Shown here: in pieces, positions 54,757 to 64,000 of the stretch
Numbering within the stretch: the stretch's first letter is position 1
Layout of the letters: each line of letters begins with the position of its first letter
Source: Collybiopsis luxurians FD-317 M1
Taxonomy: Eukaryota > Basidiomycota > Agaricomycetes > Agaricales > Omphalotaceae
Assembly: GCA_000827265.1 (NCBI GenBank)
Contig: KN834755.1
Span: forward strand, 186,001 to 250,000
Direction of reading: 5' to 3'
Length of the DNA stretch: 64,000 bases
Made by a program: the position numbers and the translations under genes
Notes under the pieces: generated by a model
The model's input: the letters and a program-made list of their open reading frames with translations, nothing else
Database searches by the model: none
Told to the model about the DNA's origin: nothing

Positions 54757-55331
54757 AAAGTATTTGTAGTTTGTCATGAACATCTATACCGAGTCTGGGG
54801 TATACCAATGATCCCAGTGGGTGAAGGAATTTCCAATCTACTAAGTACATCTGACTTAGCTCTACCAATCAGAAGTGATCTCAAAGTGGAATGCACTTGT
54901 AATTTTACGATTACCTACATAGTAACCACTAGTGAACTGCTGTATTCTTCCCGCCCCCTAAATCTCATCTCTGTAATCAGCTCTGAAGAAGCTTTAAGGA
55001 GCAGGGATTGTCACGATGATACTGCATGCAGGATAGTAGTGAGTTCCCACTGTCTATTCAATTTAGTCTGCGCAATCTGCAGAGTCCGCTTGTCAGTGAT
55101 ACTAAAAAAAGCAAGATCATATTTTTGCTAGTGGTTGCTTACATGCCTACTGAATGACATACTACAAGTCACAAGTCAACTACAATTACTTAGTTACAGA
55201 CATTGTATTCATCTTTTCCTTAATTACTTATTTTTTAGATAGAATGCTGCAACTACATAAGTACTTACTTGATTGAATCCTTATTGTGATACAATAAAGA
55301 TTCTTCTTACCTTCCTTTCAGTTTCCATATG
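54757..55331. other. Intergenic region between convergent genes
   Basis: The 3' ends of the two flanking genes meet here. AT-rich; no gene, RNA or clear repeat seen. Confidence 0.4.
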
Positions 55332-58300
55332 TCACTGCATGTCATTCCATGCAGCTGGCCAAAATTCTCCATGCACAAAATCAAGAGTATCAACGTGCAC
55401 AGCTTGCCGATCCGCATCGGCAGGTATTGTGAGAATCTGTCGGCTTTTCACTATCCCTGCTCGATACTGAGGAGGAACCCATAGGATCAGCTGCTGAGAG
55501 TCGGACATCAACCAGCCTTGATCATTCATATGAGCTCCGGAGAAGGTAGAAAAAGCATCCATAGAAGACTTCCAATTATCTGAACTGAAAATATACTTAT
55601 TAGTAAGAAATTTTTTCAACACTTATAGGAATTGAAGCTCACCTGCTATCTGTTTCAACATTCCACATTCTTATAGTGTGGTCATCAGATCCAGATATAA
55701 CATATTGACCATCTGGGGAAAAGGCAACAGAACGAACATTTGCACCGTGACCTGTCAGTGGTGCTTCAATTGAATACCCAGTTATTGCATTCCAAATGCG
55801 CACAGTGCAATCTGTGGATGCAGATGCAATGTGTTGGTAATCTGGAGAGTAGGCAACTGACAGGACTCTGCCTTCATGTCCCTTGAAAGATAAACCCAGT
55901 GGTTGGCCTGATTCAATATCCCATGTCTTGATTGTATTATCATCAGACCCAGATAGTATATGTCCACTGGGAGAGTATGCAACTGAACAGACGTTACCCT
56001 TATGTCCTTTCAATGAGGCTCCGACCTGCTCGCCCGTTTCTACATTCCAAATTTTGACTTTATAGTCATCAGATCCAGATATAACCCACTCGCTATCCAG
56101 GGAGCATGTGACCGAACGAACATAATCAGAGTGGCCCTTAATTTTTCTAATCAGCTCTTGACTTGCTGCATCCCATATTCTTACTGTGTTGTCATCAGAG
56201 CCTGATATAATATATTTTGAGTTTGGGGAAAAGCAAACTGTCCGCACATATGATTTATGTCCCTGTAGTGACCATCCAACTTGCGTGTGAGTCTCTGGAT
56301 CCCAAACCCGTACTGTATGATCATCCGATCCAGATAGGATGTATGTTCCTTCTGGAGAGTATGTGACTGATCGAATATAATCTGTATGTCCCGTCAATGG
56401 TTCTCCAACTTGTTGGCCTGTCTCTGCATTCCAGATTCGGATTGATCTGTCATCTGATCCTGATATGATATATTTTCCACTTGGGTGATATGCTACTGAG
56501 CGCACGGAACTTCCGTGTCCATATGATGATGCTTCTTCTGGCTGCTCAACCTCAACATTCCAGATTCGGATAGTTGTATCATCTGAACCAGATATAATAT
56601 GTGCCCCATCTGGGGAGAAAGATACTGATCGTAGGTAGTTCCTATGGCTCATTGGTTTGCCAATCAGATGACCAGTTTGTGCATCCCACATTCTGACTGT
56701 ATTATCATCGGATCCAGATACAATACGCTTTCCATCAGGAGAGTAAGCTACTGACCGGACATAATCTTTATGACCTTCAAATGCCTTTTGTACTGGCTGA
56801 CCTGTCTTTGCACTCCAAATCCGAATGGTTTTATCATCAGATCCTGATAAAATGTACTCTCCATCTGGCGAATAGGCAACTGATCGAACATAGCCATTGT
56901 GTCCTTTCAATGATTCCCCAATCCTGCTGCCAGTTCTTGCATCCCAAACTCTGATTTTACAATCATCAGACCCAGATACAATTTGACCTCCACTTGGAGA
57001 ATATGCAAGAGAGCGTATGTATGAATCATGCGCGTCAAATACCAGAATACACTTGCAAGTTTGTGCATGCCAAATTCTTATTTTGCCATCATCTGATCCT
57101 GATGCAAAGTACTTCCCATCTGGAGAGTAAATAACGGCGCGGACATAGCTCTTGCAGTCCAGCAAAGGTGATACAATTTGCTTGCCTATTTCCAAATTCC
57201 ACACTCTGATTGTTTTGTCATCTGAGCCAGAAACAATTTGTTTGCCATCTGGAGAGTAAGTAATTGATCGAACATGATCTTCATGGCCTATGAGTGCCGG
57301 TGGAATTTGCTGTCCAGTTTCTGTACTCCAGATTTTTATCATTCCATCAGCTGACCCTGATGCAATGGTTCTTTGAGATGGGGAGTGTGCTATGCATCTT
57401 ATTGCTGCATCTGCCTCAATTTTAATAACTAGAGCATCCCAATACTTGTTCCTGCCTTCCTGCCTGATTTTGATAGTTTTAGACAAGTATGGGCCAAATA
57501 GTGCTTCAGCACACCAGCTTTTTTCAGGAATCAATGCTAATGCACTGACATATAAATGCGGAGTACTTTGAGAAATCGGGATATAAAATGCTGAAATAAA
57601 CTTTGAGATATCTTTGCTTATATTCACAATATATGGGTCCTATTATAAATCAGTTCATACTTTGATAATATATTTATTGAAGTCTATACCTTGGCAGTTT
57701 TTACCAACTTTTCCACATTTCGGATACTTGAAGCATCTCCTATGCAGCTCAAGCATTCCATCCAGTAAATGATTTTTTGGCCCTCAAAAAACTGTGCACT
57801 TTTCTCCCAGGATTTTTCATCCTCAACTTGACAAAGATGATGAATCCAACTTCTACATGCATAGCTAAGTTCCTCTGAAATATAAGACTGAACCCTTTCC
57901 TTCATCTCTGGATTTTTCACTTCCTTGTTCAAGACATATGAGGATTCCAGATGGCAAATGTTAAATTTGAGTTCATTATTCAATATATTCAAGCATTTGA
58001 ACAAAAGATTCTCATGTTGCTGTTTAACATTAATGGGCAACCCCCTTTTTGGACCTTCTTCCATTATAAACTCTTGAAATGATTGATGGAATTGGATTCT
58101 ATCATCAGCGTCCTTGGATAACACTGCGCTTAGGGAGTTTACTATAGAAGAGGCATCAGGGTGGCTAAAAAATTGCAATGTCATAGTTTTGACTGACTTT
58201 TGCAAAATGAATAATGTTTGAAGGACTTCTGCATATGATTCGGCAGCAATACCAGTATTTTCAATGCCTTCTTTTACGACAGTGTCATATAATTGATATA

Positions 58301-59355
58301 ATGGCTCATATGAGCTTCCTTTTCCTGAAATAAAGCTGGATCCTGCATTCATAAGAAGATCAAATTTGGTTCTTGGATCCTTTGGCTTCTGAACCAGAAA
58401 CTTGCAGACTACATCTGCTAATTGAAACAATGAGTCAACATGGGGAAGGAGCGACATCATCTCCTCTTCTGTAATGCTACTCTCTACTTCAGTGTGTTGG
58501 TTCCTAAATGCCCGGAAAAATGTTTTAATGTCTTCTTCAGTATCTTGACCTTGTGAAAGGTCAATTTGTTTCAAGGGCACAAACTGCGAGTCCTGAAGGA
58601 ATGCCCTTTGAATTTCAGGGTTTGGGCGGCTAGTAACTACGAAATGTAACCATGGATGAGCCCTGCATAAATCCATTATTTCTGTAATTACAACTGCACG
58701 GTCTCTTTCAAAACCCAATTCATCCAAGGCATCAATAATGATAACTATTTCATTCCTTGGGAGTTGGCCTGCTGCTCTGCAGCGTTTCAAAGGAGTAATA
58801 AATAGTTCTTGAAACTGTCTCCTAAGCCCTCCAGTAATATCCAAGTCAGCATCTGCGGCTAACTGGTTTTGGAATGCAGGATAGACTGATGCCAAATTAT
58901 AAGCCAATGTAGGAACCAGGGCAGAAACATCATCAGCCCTGGTAGCTCGATTGCAAACAAAAATTGTTGCAAGCTGCATTCCAATCGATCTGAAATCATC
59001 AGTCGTCCTGATAATTTTTGCAAGTGACCCGGCAATTGAACTTTTGCCAGTACCTGCCCTCCCATATATCCAGACAATACTGTATTGGTGAAGATCTCCA
59101 ACAGTAAGATGTAAGAGATCAACACGAGTTTCGGGGATACACTCCTTGTACCCTGTAAGAGGTTTGGGATTCAGTTTTAGCTGGAGCATTTTCTCTGCAG
59201 TTTAATGGGAGGTCAGTGACTCGGTGTACAAACTACTCGCAGGATTTGACATTCAGTGACGAACCATAGGAATCATAATGATAATTATACTGATTTCCGC
59301 CGACATTGTTAAATTTCCCACCCTTAATGGTGAAAAACTTGGCTTCATTGAACAT
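55332..59355 (-). CDS. NACHT-WD40 NLR (STAND) protein, 14 WD repeats
   Basis: Intracellular receptor-like protein of the fungal NLR type, associated with non-self recognition and cell-death control. Four exons (59,265-59,355; 57,690-59,194; 55,643-57,639; 55,332-55,584) sum to 3846 nt, 1281 aa. The N-terminal exon encodes MFNEAKFFTIKGGKFNNVGG, the short leader found in many agaric NLRs. The NACHT domain has a P-loop GRAGTGKSSIA (about residue 75), Walker B IVIIIDALDELG and VVTSRPN. From about residue 600, 14 WD repeats (two seven-bladed propellers) share the pattern YVRSVAYSPDG...ISGSDD..IRIWN. A C-terminal segment, GWLMSDSQQLILWVPPQYR with FVHGEFWPAAW, follows, as in related proteins. This gene looks more AT-rich than its neighbours. 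Confidence 0.95.
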
Positions 59356-61041
59356 GATGACTAGCCGTTCAGAAGTTGATGATGGTGGTTCAAGAGAAAG
59401 AATGAAATGTCACACTGTCACAGTGCGACCATTTCAAACTTTCCCATGATTAGTATCAGCGCGAGAAAGGACACCGCCTACTAGCTAATGAATATAATTT
59501 CATATCGGTAGGTCCGTTCTATACCAGAGATATTGAGTTACCCATTTTTGTCAATCTTTATGATGTAATTACACCCTTGATGAATAAATTATGAGTGCAT
59601 TGAGAGAAATGGAATGCCGGCTATGTGCTCAAAGTCAGGGCTAAATCTCCTCTCCTGGAAGAATCAGATTCGCAGCGAGATGTTGCTGAAACTCTTCAAA
59701 TATTAGCGACAGAGCGGGATCTACTTAGGTGATTCCATTTACAAAATTCAAATAATAGATGTCCGTCTTATGTCCAACAAATTTTGATTAGGGCCAATTA
59801 CCATTATGATCGAAATCGCTTTGCCACATGAACAAAGCCTTCCTGTATTGACAACGACTGTACTTTTCTTTTGCTTCTCATTTCTTGCTTTTCGCGGTCA
59901 GTAATGTACTTTTTTGTTCACTTTTGAATTTCTCATCCACCCCAAGGGCTTAGGGTATTGGCATTGGTTATAGCTGAATGCTTAGGTTTGTATATGCAGA
60001 GCATCTTATGTCGGGCCCATTATTTATCTCAAGACTTGAAGCCTCTCAATATATCTTCAATGGCCAATTTGCATTTCTCCTTCCTGGGTTGCCTAGTCAA
60101 GATGGCTGCACATCAAAGCTACATTTGATGAAGGGTTTAAAACCATTTGTTCTTTTTCTAAAGCCCTCCCTTCTGTCATGATGTCATCCTGAGATTTCTA
60201 ACGGGAAGGATGATTTGCATTGCAGTCGAGTTAAAACGCGAAACTGCTATGATATCAAAAGAGTAGCATCAAATTTATCCAATAGAAATCTGAGCGGAAG
60301 TGCCGAATTCACGCTCTGAGCTGCACTGGTGATGAGAGTCCTATCAATCCTAGCTAATAGGTAACGAGAACGATGCAGCGATTTTTACTCGTCCCGACAG
60401 GCATGGCAATAATCGCTCCTTTGACATTGGAAAGATAAAACCAAATATTTGAATATCTATTGGGACGGTGTTCGATTCGAATTTAAAGCCCGCCGATGAT
60501 ACGCGTATTGTTGGAAAGTTGATTCGATGGACGGAGATGTCACATACTTATATTGTCTGTCTTTAAACCTTGATTTTGTTCACTCGACCCTTCGTCGAAA
60601 CATTCACCTACTTACGTCTTGAGACAGCTTGAGACCTACCGTAACTTGTAAGTTTGTGTTTCCCTGGCAACATTCCACCGGTGATGGACTCGGATCGACG
60701 GATATGTTCAAGAGGTCAGCCACCAGAAAGTTCACTATCATTGTTTCCTATTCGTATTAATTCAAAACCCTCTCTGTCTTAATCATAAAATGTTACAGCT
60801 CACCAAGACGATGCCTTGTACGGCGCGATGCATGTCCTTACTCTAGTTCTGTCAAAGCAGAACACTTTACATAGGACTTCGTCGTTCGACCGGCTTTCTA
60901 TAATTTTATAAGTCGCGAGTCGCGACGCCAACCGAGTGAGCTCTTGATTTGCCTGACAGCACCTGCCAGGATCTATTGGCTCACTAGCTTTGGACGTTTC
61001 TCATTGATTAGCGGGCAGTGTTGTGTTTCGCCTAACGTATG
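59356..61041. other. Long intergenic region upstream of the NLR gene, no gene supported
   Basis: Only small frames without features (for example 67 codons at 59,978). I see no repeats or RNA genes. It contains the NLR promoter. Confidence 0.45.
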
Positions 61042-61048
61042 TATAAAA
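61042..61048 (+). promoter_or_regulatory. TATA box before the small secreted protein candidate
   Basis: TATAAAA about 60 bp upstream of the ATG at 61,109, followed by a pyrimidine-rich stretch (61,080-61,106). Confidence 0.5.
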
Positions 61049-61108
61049 ACCCTGGCCTCCAAGAGCGCCCAAGTCCCCCCTTTGTTTTTTTACACTCTCC
61101 TTTTCCAA

Positions 61109-61480
61109 ATGGCTCGTTGGACCCATCTAGTCGCTATAGTTTGTGTTTTGTTCGCGTCCACTACGGTTGCGCAACCCGTGCCTGCGCCGAATGCGTTTGT
61201 TTTGATTTCACTGTTTCTCTAAATCTGACTGACGACGGAGTATTGGTTCGGCAGCGGGCAGGTAGAAGAAAGATGGTGCTTCAGGTGCTTCGAGGGCATT
61301 CCCAGTGATCGTTGATATCATTATCCTCTCCTTTAATCAATGGCAAGTTAGTTAAACTTTTTAGTCTGGATGTATGCTTACGCGCAGACTGATTTAACAA
61401 CATAGCAGGAGAGCATCTTGCAGTAATCCTCAGAAGGATTGTTGTTGTGGCAGTTGGAGATATGAGGTGGTATTCGTTGT
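61109..61480 (+). CDS. Candidate small secreted protein, model incomplete
   Basis: The ATG at 61,109 encodes MARWTHLVAIVCVLFASTTV followed by AQPVPAPNA: a clear signal peptide with likely cleavage after VAQ or AQP. The frame stops at 61,222 if unspliced. A GT just after PNA and an AG at about 61,245 could join it to a downstream exon (IGSAAG), and further downstream a Cys-rich stretch reads CSNPQKDCCCGSWRYE (61,410-61,460). I could not find a single reading that joins all pieces in frame, so the coordinates are approximate. The TATA box and signal peptide support a real secreted-protein gene. Confidence 0.4.
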
Positions 61481-61499
61481 ATTTTCTGTCTTAAGTGTC

Positions 61500-63862
61500 T
61501 ACAATGTATACGGTACCACGGTCCAGTGATATTACTCAAGTCGTTTGCCTCTCCCTCGTTATTCCCTGTCGCACGAAGTTGAGGGTATTTGAGTTACTTG
61601 CATATAAGCCTAGGTGAAGCACAAACAAAAATCTCTCGTCTCCGGAGCTCAACCGCCTGTGAAAATACGTCTGAGTCTGTGAGCGCATTTATTATGTAGT
61701 AAAACCAGTCAAATGACCCCACTGATTGGAAACGAGGCTACGAGGCTATCCGTTTTTTGGACCACTTGGTGGCTAGACTTTGGTGATAGGGCCTAACTTC
61801 AGCTTATCCCGGACTGCACCGGTCCTGTCGTCGATCATGGTCAGAGTGTTTTAGCTCTACTCGCCCAGTTCGTATAAAGAGTCTAGGTGTGCTTTCTGAA
61901 ATTTCAGTCCCGAAATGTCTGATTACCTCGGAGAATGGTCATCTTTCGATGCCGGAAATACCCATTGCTTCTTTACCACGACACACACTCTTCCTAAGCC
62001 ACGCAGAGTTATCAGTGGCATTTGTATCGCCGACAGAAGGTTTGACCTGACTATTGTTCAGTGAGAACGCAGTTTGGTGACCGAACCAAAACCATCGGAA
62101 ATACCGATTCTCGTCCTCTGCTGCCAGGACCTCTCGATTTTCCTCATTCTCATCATCATTTTCACTTTCGCTCCCATCGCTTCCAGGGGCGTCGAGTTAT
62201 GCAGGGTGAGTGGATGATCGCGGGGCTAAACGGTCTCCGGATAATTCTAACGATACTGATTTTCTGGAGGTTGTCCACGATTAAGAACGCAAGGAGTGTC
62301 TTGCTCTGTGTATCCCAGCCCGACTTATCCCTAATTAGAGTTCCAGTTATACGCATTCATGGGACCTGGTCATACGTGCAACCTACTGGACTTCAACCTC
62401 CAACCGCATTGAAACGCGTTCCAAATACTTACCTTTTTCAAGGCCAGATTTTGCAAAGCTATCCGGTGGATGGGAAGGTGGCATTGATGGAGGTCTGGAT
62501 TTATCCATGTTCGCTCGAGAAGGAGGTGAATATCTTGAAAGATCGCTGAGAGACAGTGGACAAGGAGGTAAGAAGTATGGGAGGACTACCTCCTCCTGCG
62601 TTAAACTTGGCATTGTGTCCGGTGGAGAAGGAATGTGATGGGTCCTTTTTGAACGTTGGTGTTCGATTCCCTTTTGGGAAAGAGTGCAAAAATGCTGGTA
62701 GATACCTCCTTCAAATTGAGGTTCAATCGATCTCTCCGGCTGTACTCGTGCTGGTCGATTGGTCGTCAGAACTCTGGACTGCTATTTAATGGGTTAAGAA
62801 GAAAAAGTTGAAGTGTCAGATTGCGATCTGACCGCTACACCTCTGTTAGAGCAAACCATTTAGAAAAAGGATAGTGAAGACAAAAATATTCTCCTCTTCA
62901 TCTCATCTTACAAGCAGCCTCAGGTTGCGTATGACCTTCTAGTATTCTTGAGCTCCCCTATAATGATTCCGAGAATGGCTGTTGCCACCAGGAATCTCGT
63001 TGATTCAAATTGATAGAAGCGCGAGTCTTCCGCCACTACACATTGCATCTCGGGCTTCTGAGAGATTTGGGGAGATGGAGGTTGGACAAGGGTGGCATTG
63101 CACTCGGAGCGCTGTGGATAGATGATTAAATCGAAAAGGATGAGCGAGTGAACGATCATTTATGATTAAACAGGGGATAAATTTTCTTCCATACTCTTCT
63201 CAGCTCCAATGTACCCACTGTACACAAACGTTCACATCTGTGAAATTTCGGAACGGGCTCGGCAGAAGACACGGGAAATCGAAGGGCCTATACATAGACT
63301 GTGTCAGGGCTGCCATCTATTCAAATCCGCAGTGAATACATACCTGTGGGGCAATGCGTTTGACAAGCCTTGAAGTTTGATGCTATTCAAACTGACGGCA
63401 GCACACTCAAACCGGTACTTAAGAATGACTCAGTAAAGGGAGTGAAAGCTTAACTGAAAACTCAAAAACTGTATGATCGTCACAAAGCCGGGAGCCACTC
63501 GTGCACATTACATGTGAGAAATGAATCTGAGATACGGATAGCTTAGAGGCCGCTTTCCGTGCTACCCAACAAGAGGGTTGGACGGGGTCGATTCCTTGAG
63601 GCGAGACAGCGCTTCAGCTTAGAGTACAGGTATTGTCGCAACTGGAAACCAAAAGATCGCAAAAGCTTCCTTGATCCAAAGCGAAACGAACCGAAGATCA
63701 ACCTGTGAACGCAGAGAGATAGAGATTATGCTACATATGTAAGCAGGAGCTAAAATGTTATTCCAAAGAGTACAGAAAGTACAACCAGAGATAAATAATT
63801 CAACAGCGGGGAATTCGTGTTTGAATACTTGAATTCTTTCCTGTTCCCCAGGGTACATAACT
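61500..63862. other. Gene-poor region with a few uncertain frames
   Basis: Frames at 62,061-62,549 (+, 162 codons), 62,383-62,613 (-) and 62,920-63,159 (-, 79 codons) overlap or lack domain features. The 62,6xx region has a donor-like GTAAGT on the minus strand, so a small minus-strand gene is possible, but nothing supports it beyond that. Confidence 0.35.
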
Positions 63863-64000
63863 TTAGACAACTGTACCAGCGTCGTAAGCGTTGTGCGCCC
63901 GAGCAGGGGGCTTGACAAGCATCTGAAACGCGAAACTTAGAGGACTCGATATTCAAACATGCCAGCAAAAAACTTACATCCTCGTCGGGAAGTGTGTCAT
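63863..64000 (-). CDS. Last exons of a gene extending beyond the window
   Basis: The minus strand from 64,000 reads through an exon ending at 63,978 (its last codons LPDED or TRM depending on phase), an intron with GTAAGT donor (63,972-63,977) and a CAG acceptor, then a 60-nt terminal exon (63,863-63,922) encoding MLVKPPARAHNAYDAGTVV and a stop. This tail looks conserved, but I cannot name the protein. Everything upstream lies outside the window. Confidence 0.5.

Noticed and set aside
62061..62549. 162-codon plus-strand frame
   Set aside because: His/Phe-rich start and no domain; a minus-strand alternative is equally open. No basis to choose.

Overview
The window is nuclear DNA from a filamentous basidiomycete, most likely a mushroom-forming Agaricomycete. 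Genes are cut by many introns of about 45-65 bp. The families present are typical of agarics: F-box/LRR-like proteins with a coiled-coil start, DUF6534-type seven-helix membrane proteins, sedolisin (S53) peptidases, a Zn2Cys6 regulator with a fungal-specific domain, and a NACHT-WD40 NLR. There is no operon logic. Much of the window has been shaped by segmental duplication followed by decay.

Layout. 0-1.4 kb (-): 3' part of a D-amino-acid oxidase (DAO) gene cut by the window edge. 1.8-3.4 kb (+): F-box protein. 4.2-6.6 and 7.2-9.5 kb (+): two tandem secreted S53 peptidases (567 and 574 aa), followed by a relic of the F-box gene at 9.7 kb. 10.2-12.1 kb (+): aldehyde dehydrogenase (472 aa). 13.0-13.35 kb: tandem non-coding repeat. 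14.2-22.6 kb (-): three tandem DUF6534 genes, each with a related spacer; the unit also carries gene X (23.5-25.9 kb), of which a broken 3' copy lies at 17.2-18.0 kb and a broken 5' copy at 28.0-28.6 kb. 26.0-27.8 kb (-): second F-box gene. 28.7-29.8 kb (-): SDR oxidoreductase. 30.2-30.4 kb: 38-bp tandem repeat and a near-perfect palindromic element. 30.5-37.9 kb (-): disordered TPRTP protein, NMN adenylyltransferase-like protein, alpha/beta hydrolase, interrupted at 32.3-34.0 kb by pseudogene pieces and tRNA-Lys genes. 38.6-45.0 kb: tRNA-Lys genes, scrambled pieces of the Zn2Cys6 gene, DAO pieces and an S53 pseudogene. 45.2-48.6 kb (-): intact Zn2Cys6 regulator. 51.8-53.0 kb (+): repetitive disordered protein. 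53.7-54.8 kb (+): acidic/basic probable nuclear protein. 55.3-59.4 kb (-): 1281-aa NACHT-WD40 NLR with 14 WD repeats. 61.1 kb: possible small secreted protein. 63.9 kb to the end: last exons of a gene leaving the window.

The most unusual part is 32-45 kb. It contains six tRNA-Lys genes of two isoacceptor types (UUU with a 12-nt intron, CUU with a 14-nt intron) within the same flanking DNA. Between them lie fragments of two nearby protein genes (Zn2Cys6 regulator and DAO), and an inverted, decayed copy of the DAO/F-box/S53 block from the window start. Where copies can be compared, most differences are CpG to TpG/CpA transitions, and one such change makes a stop codon in the third S53 gene. This suggests methylation-linked or RIP-like decay of duplicated DNA. 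All assignments come from reading the sequence; no database search was possible.
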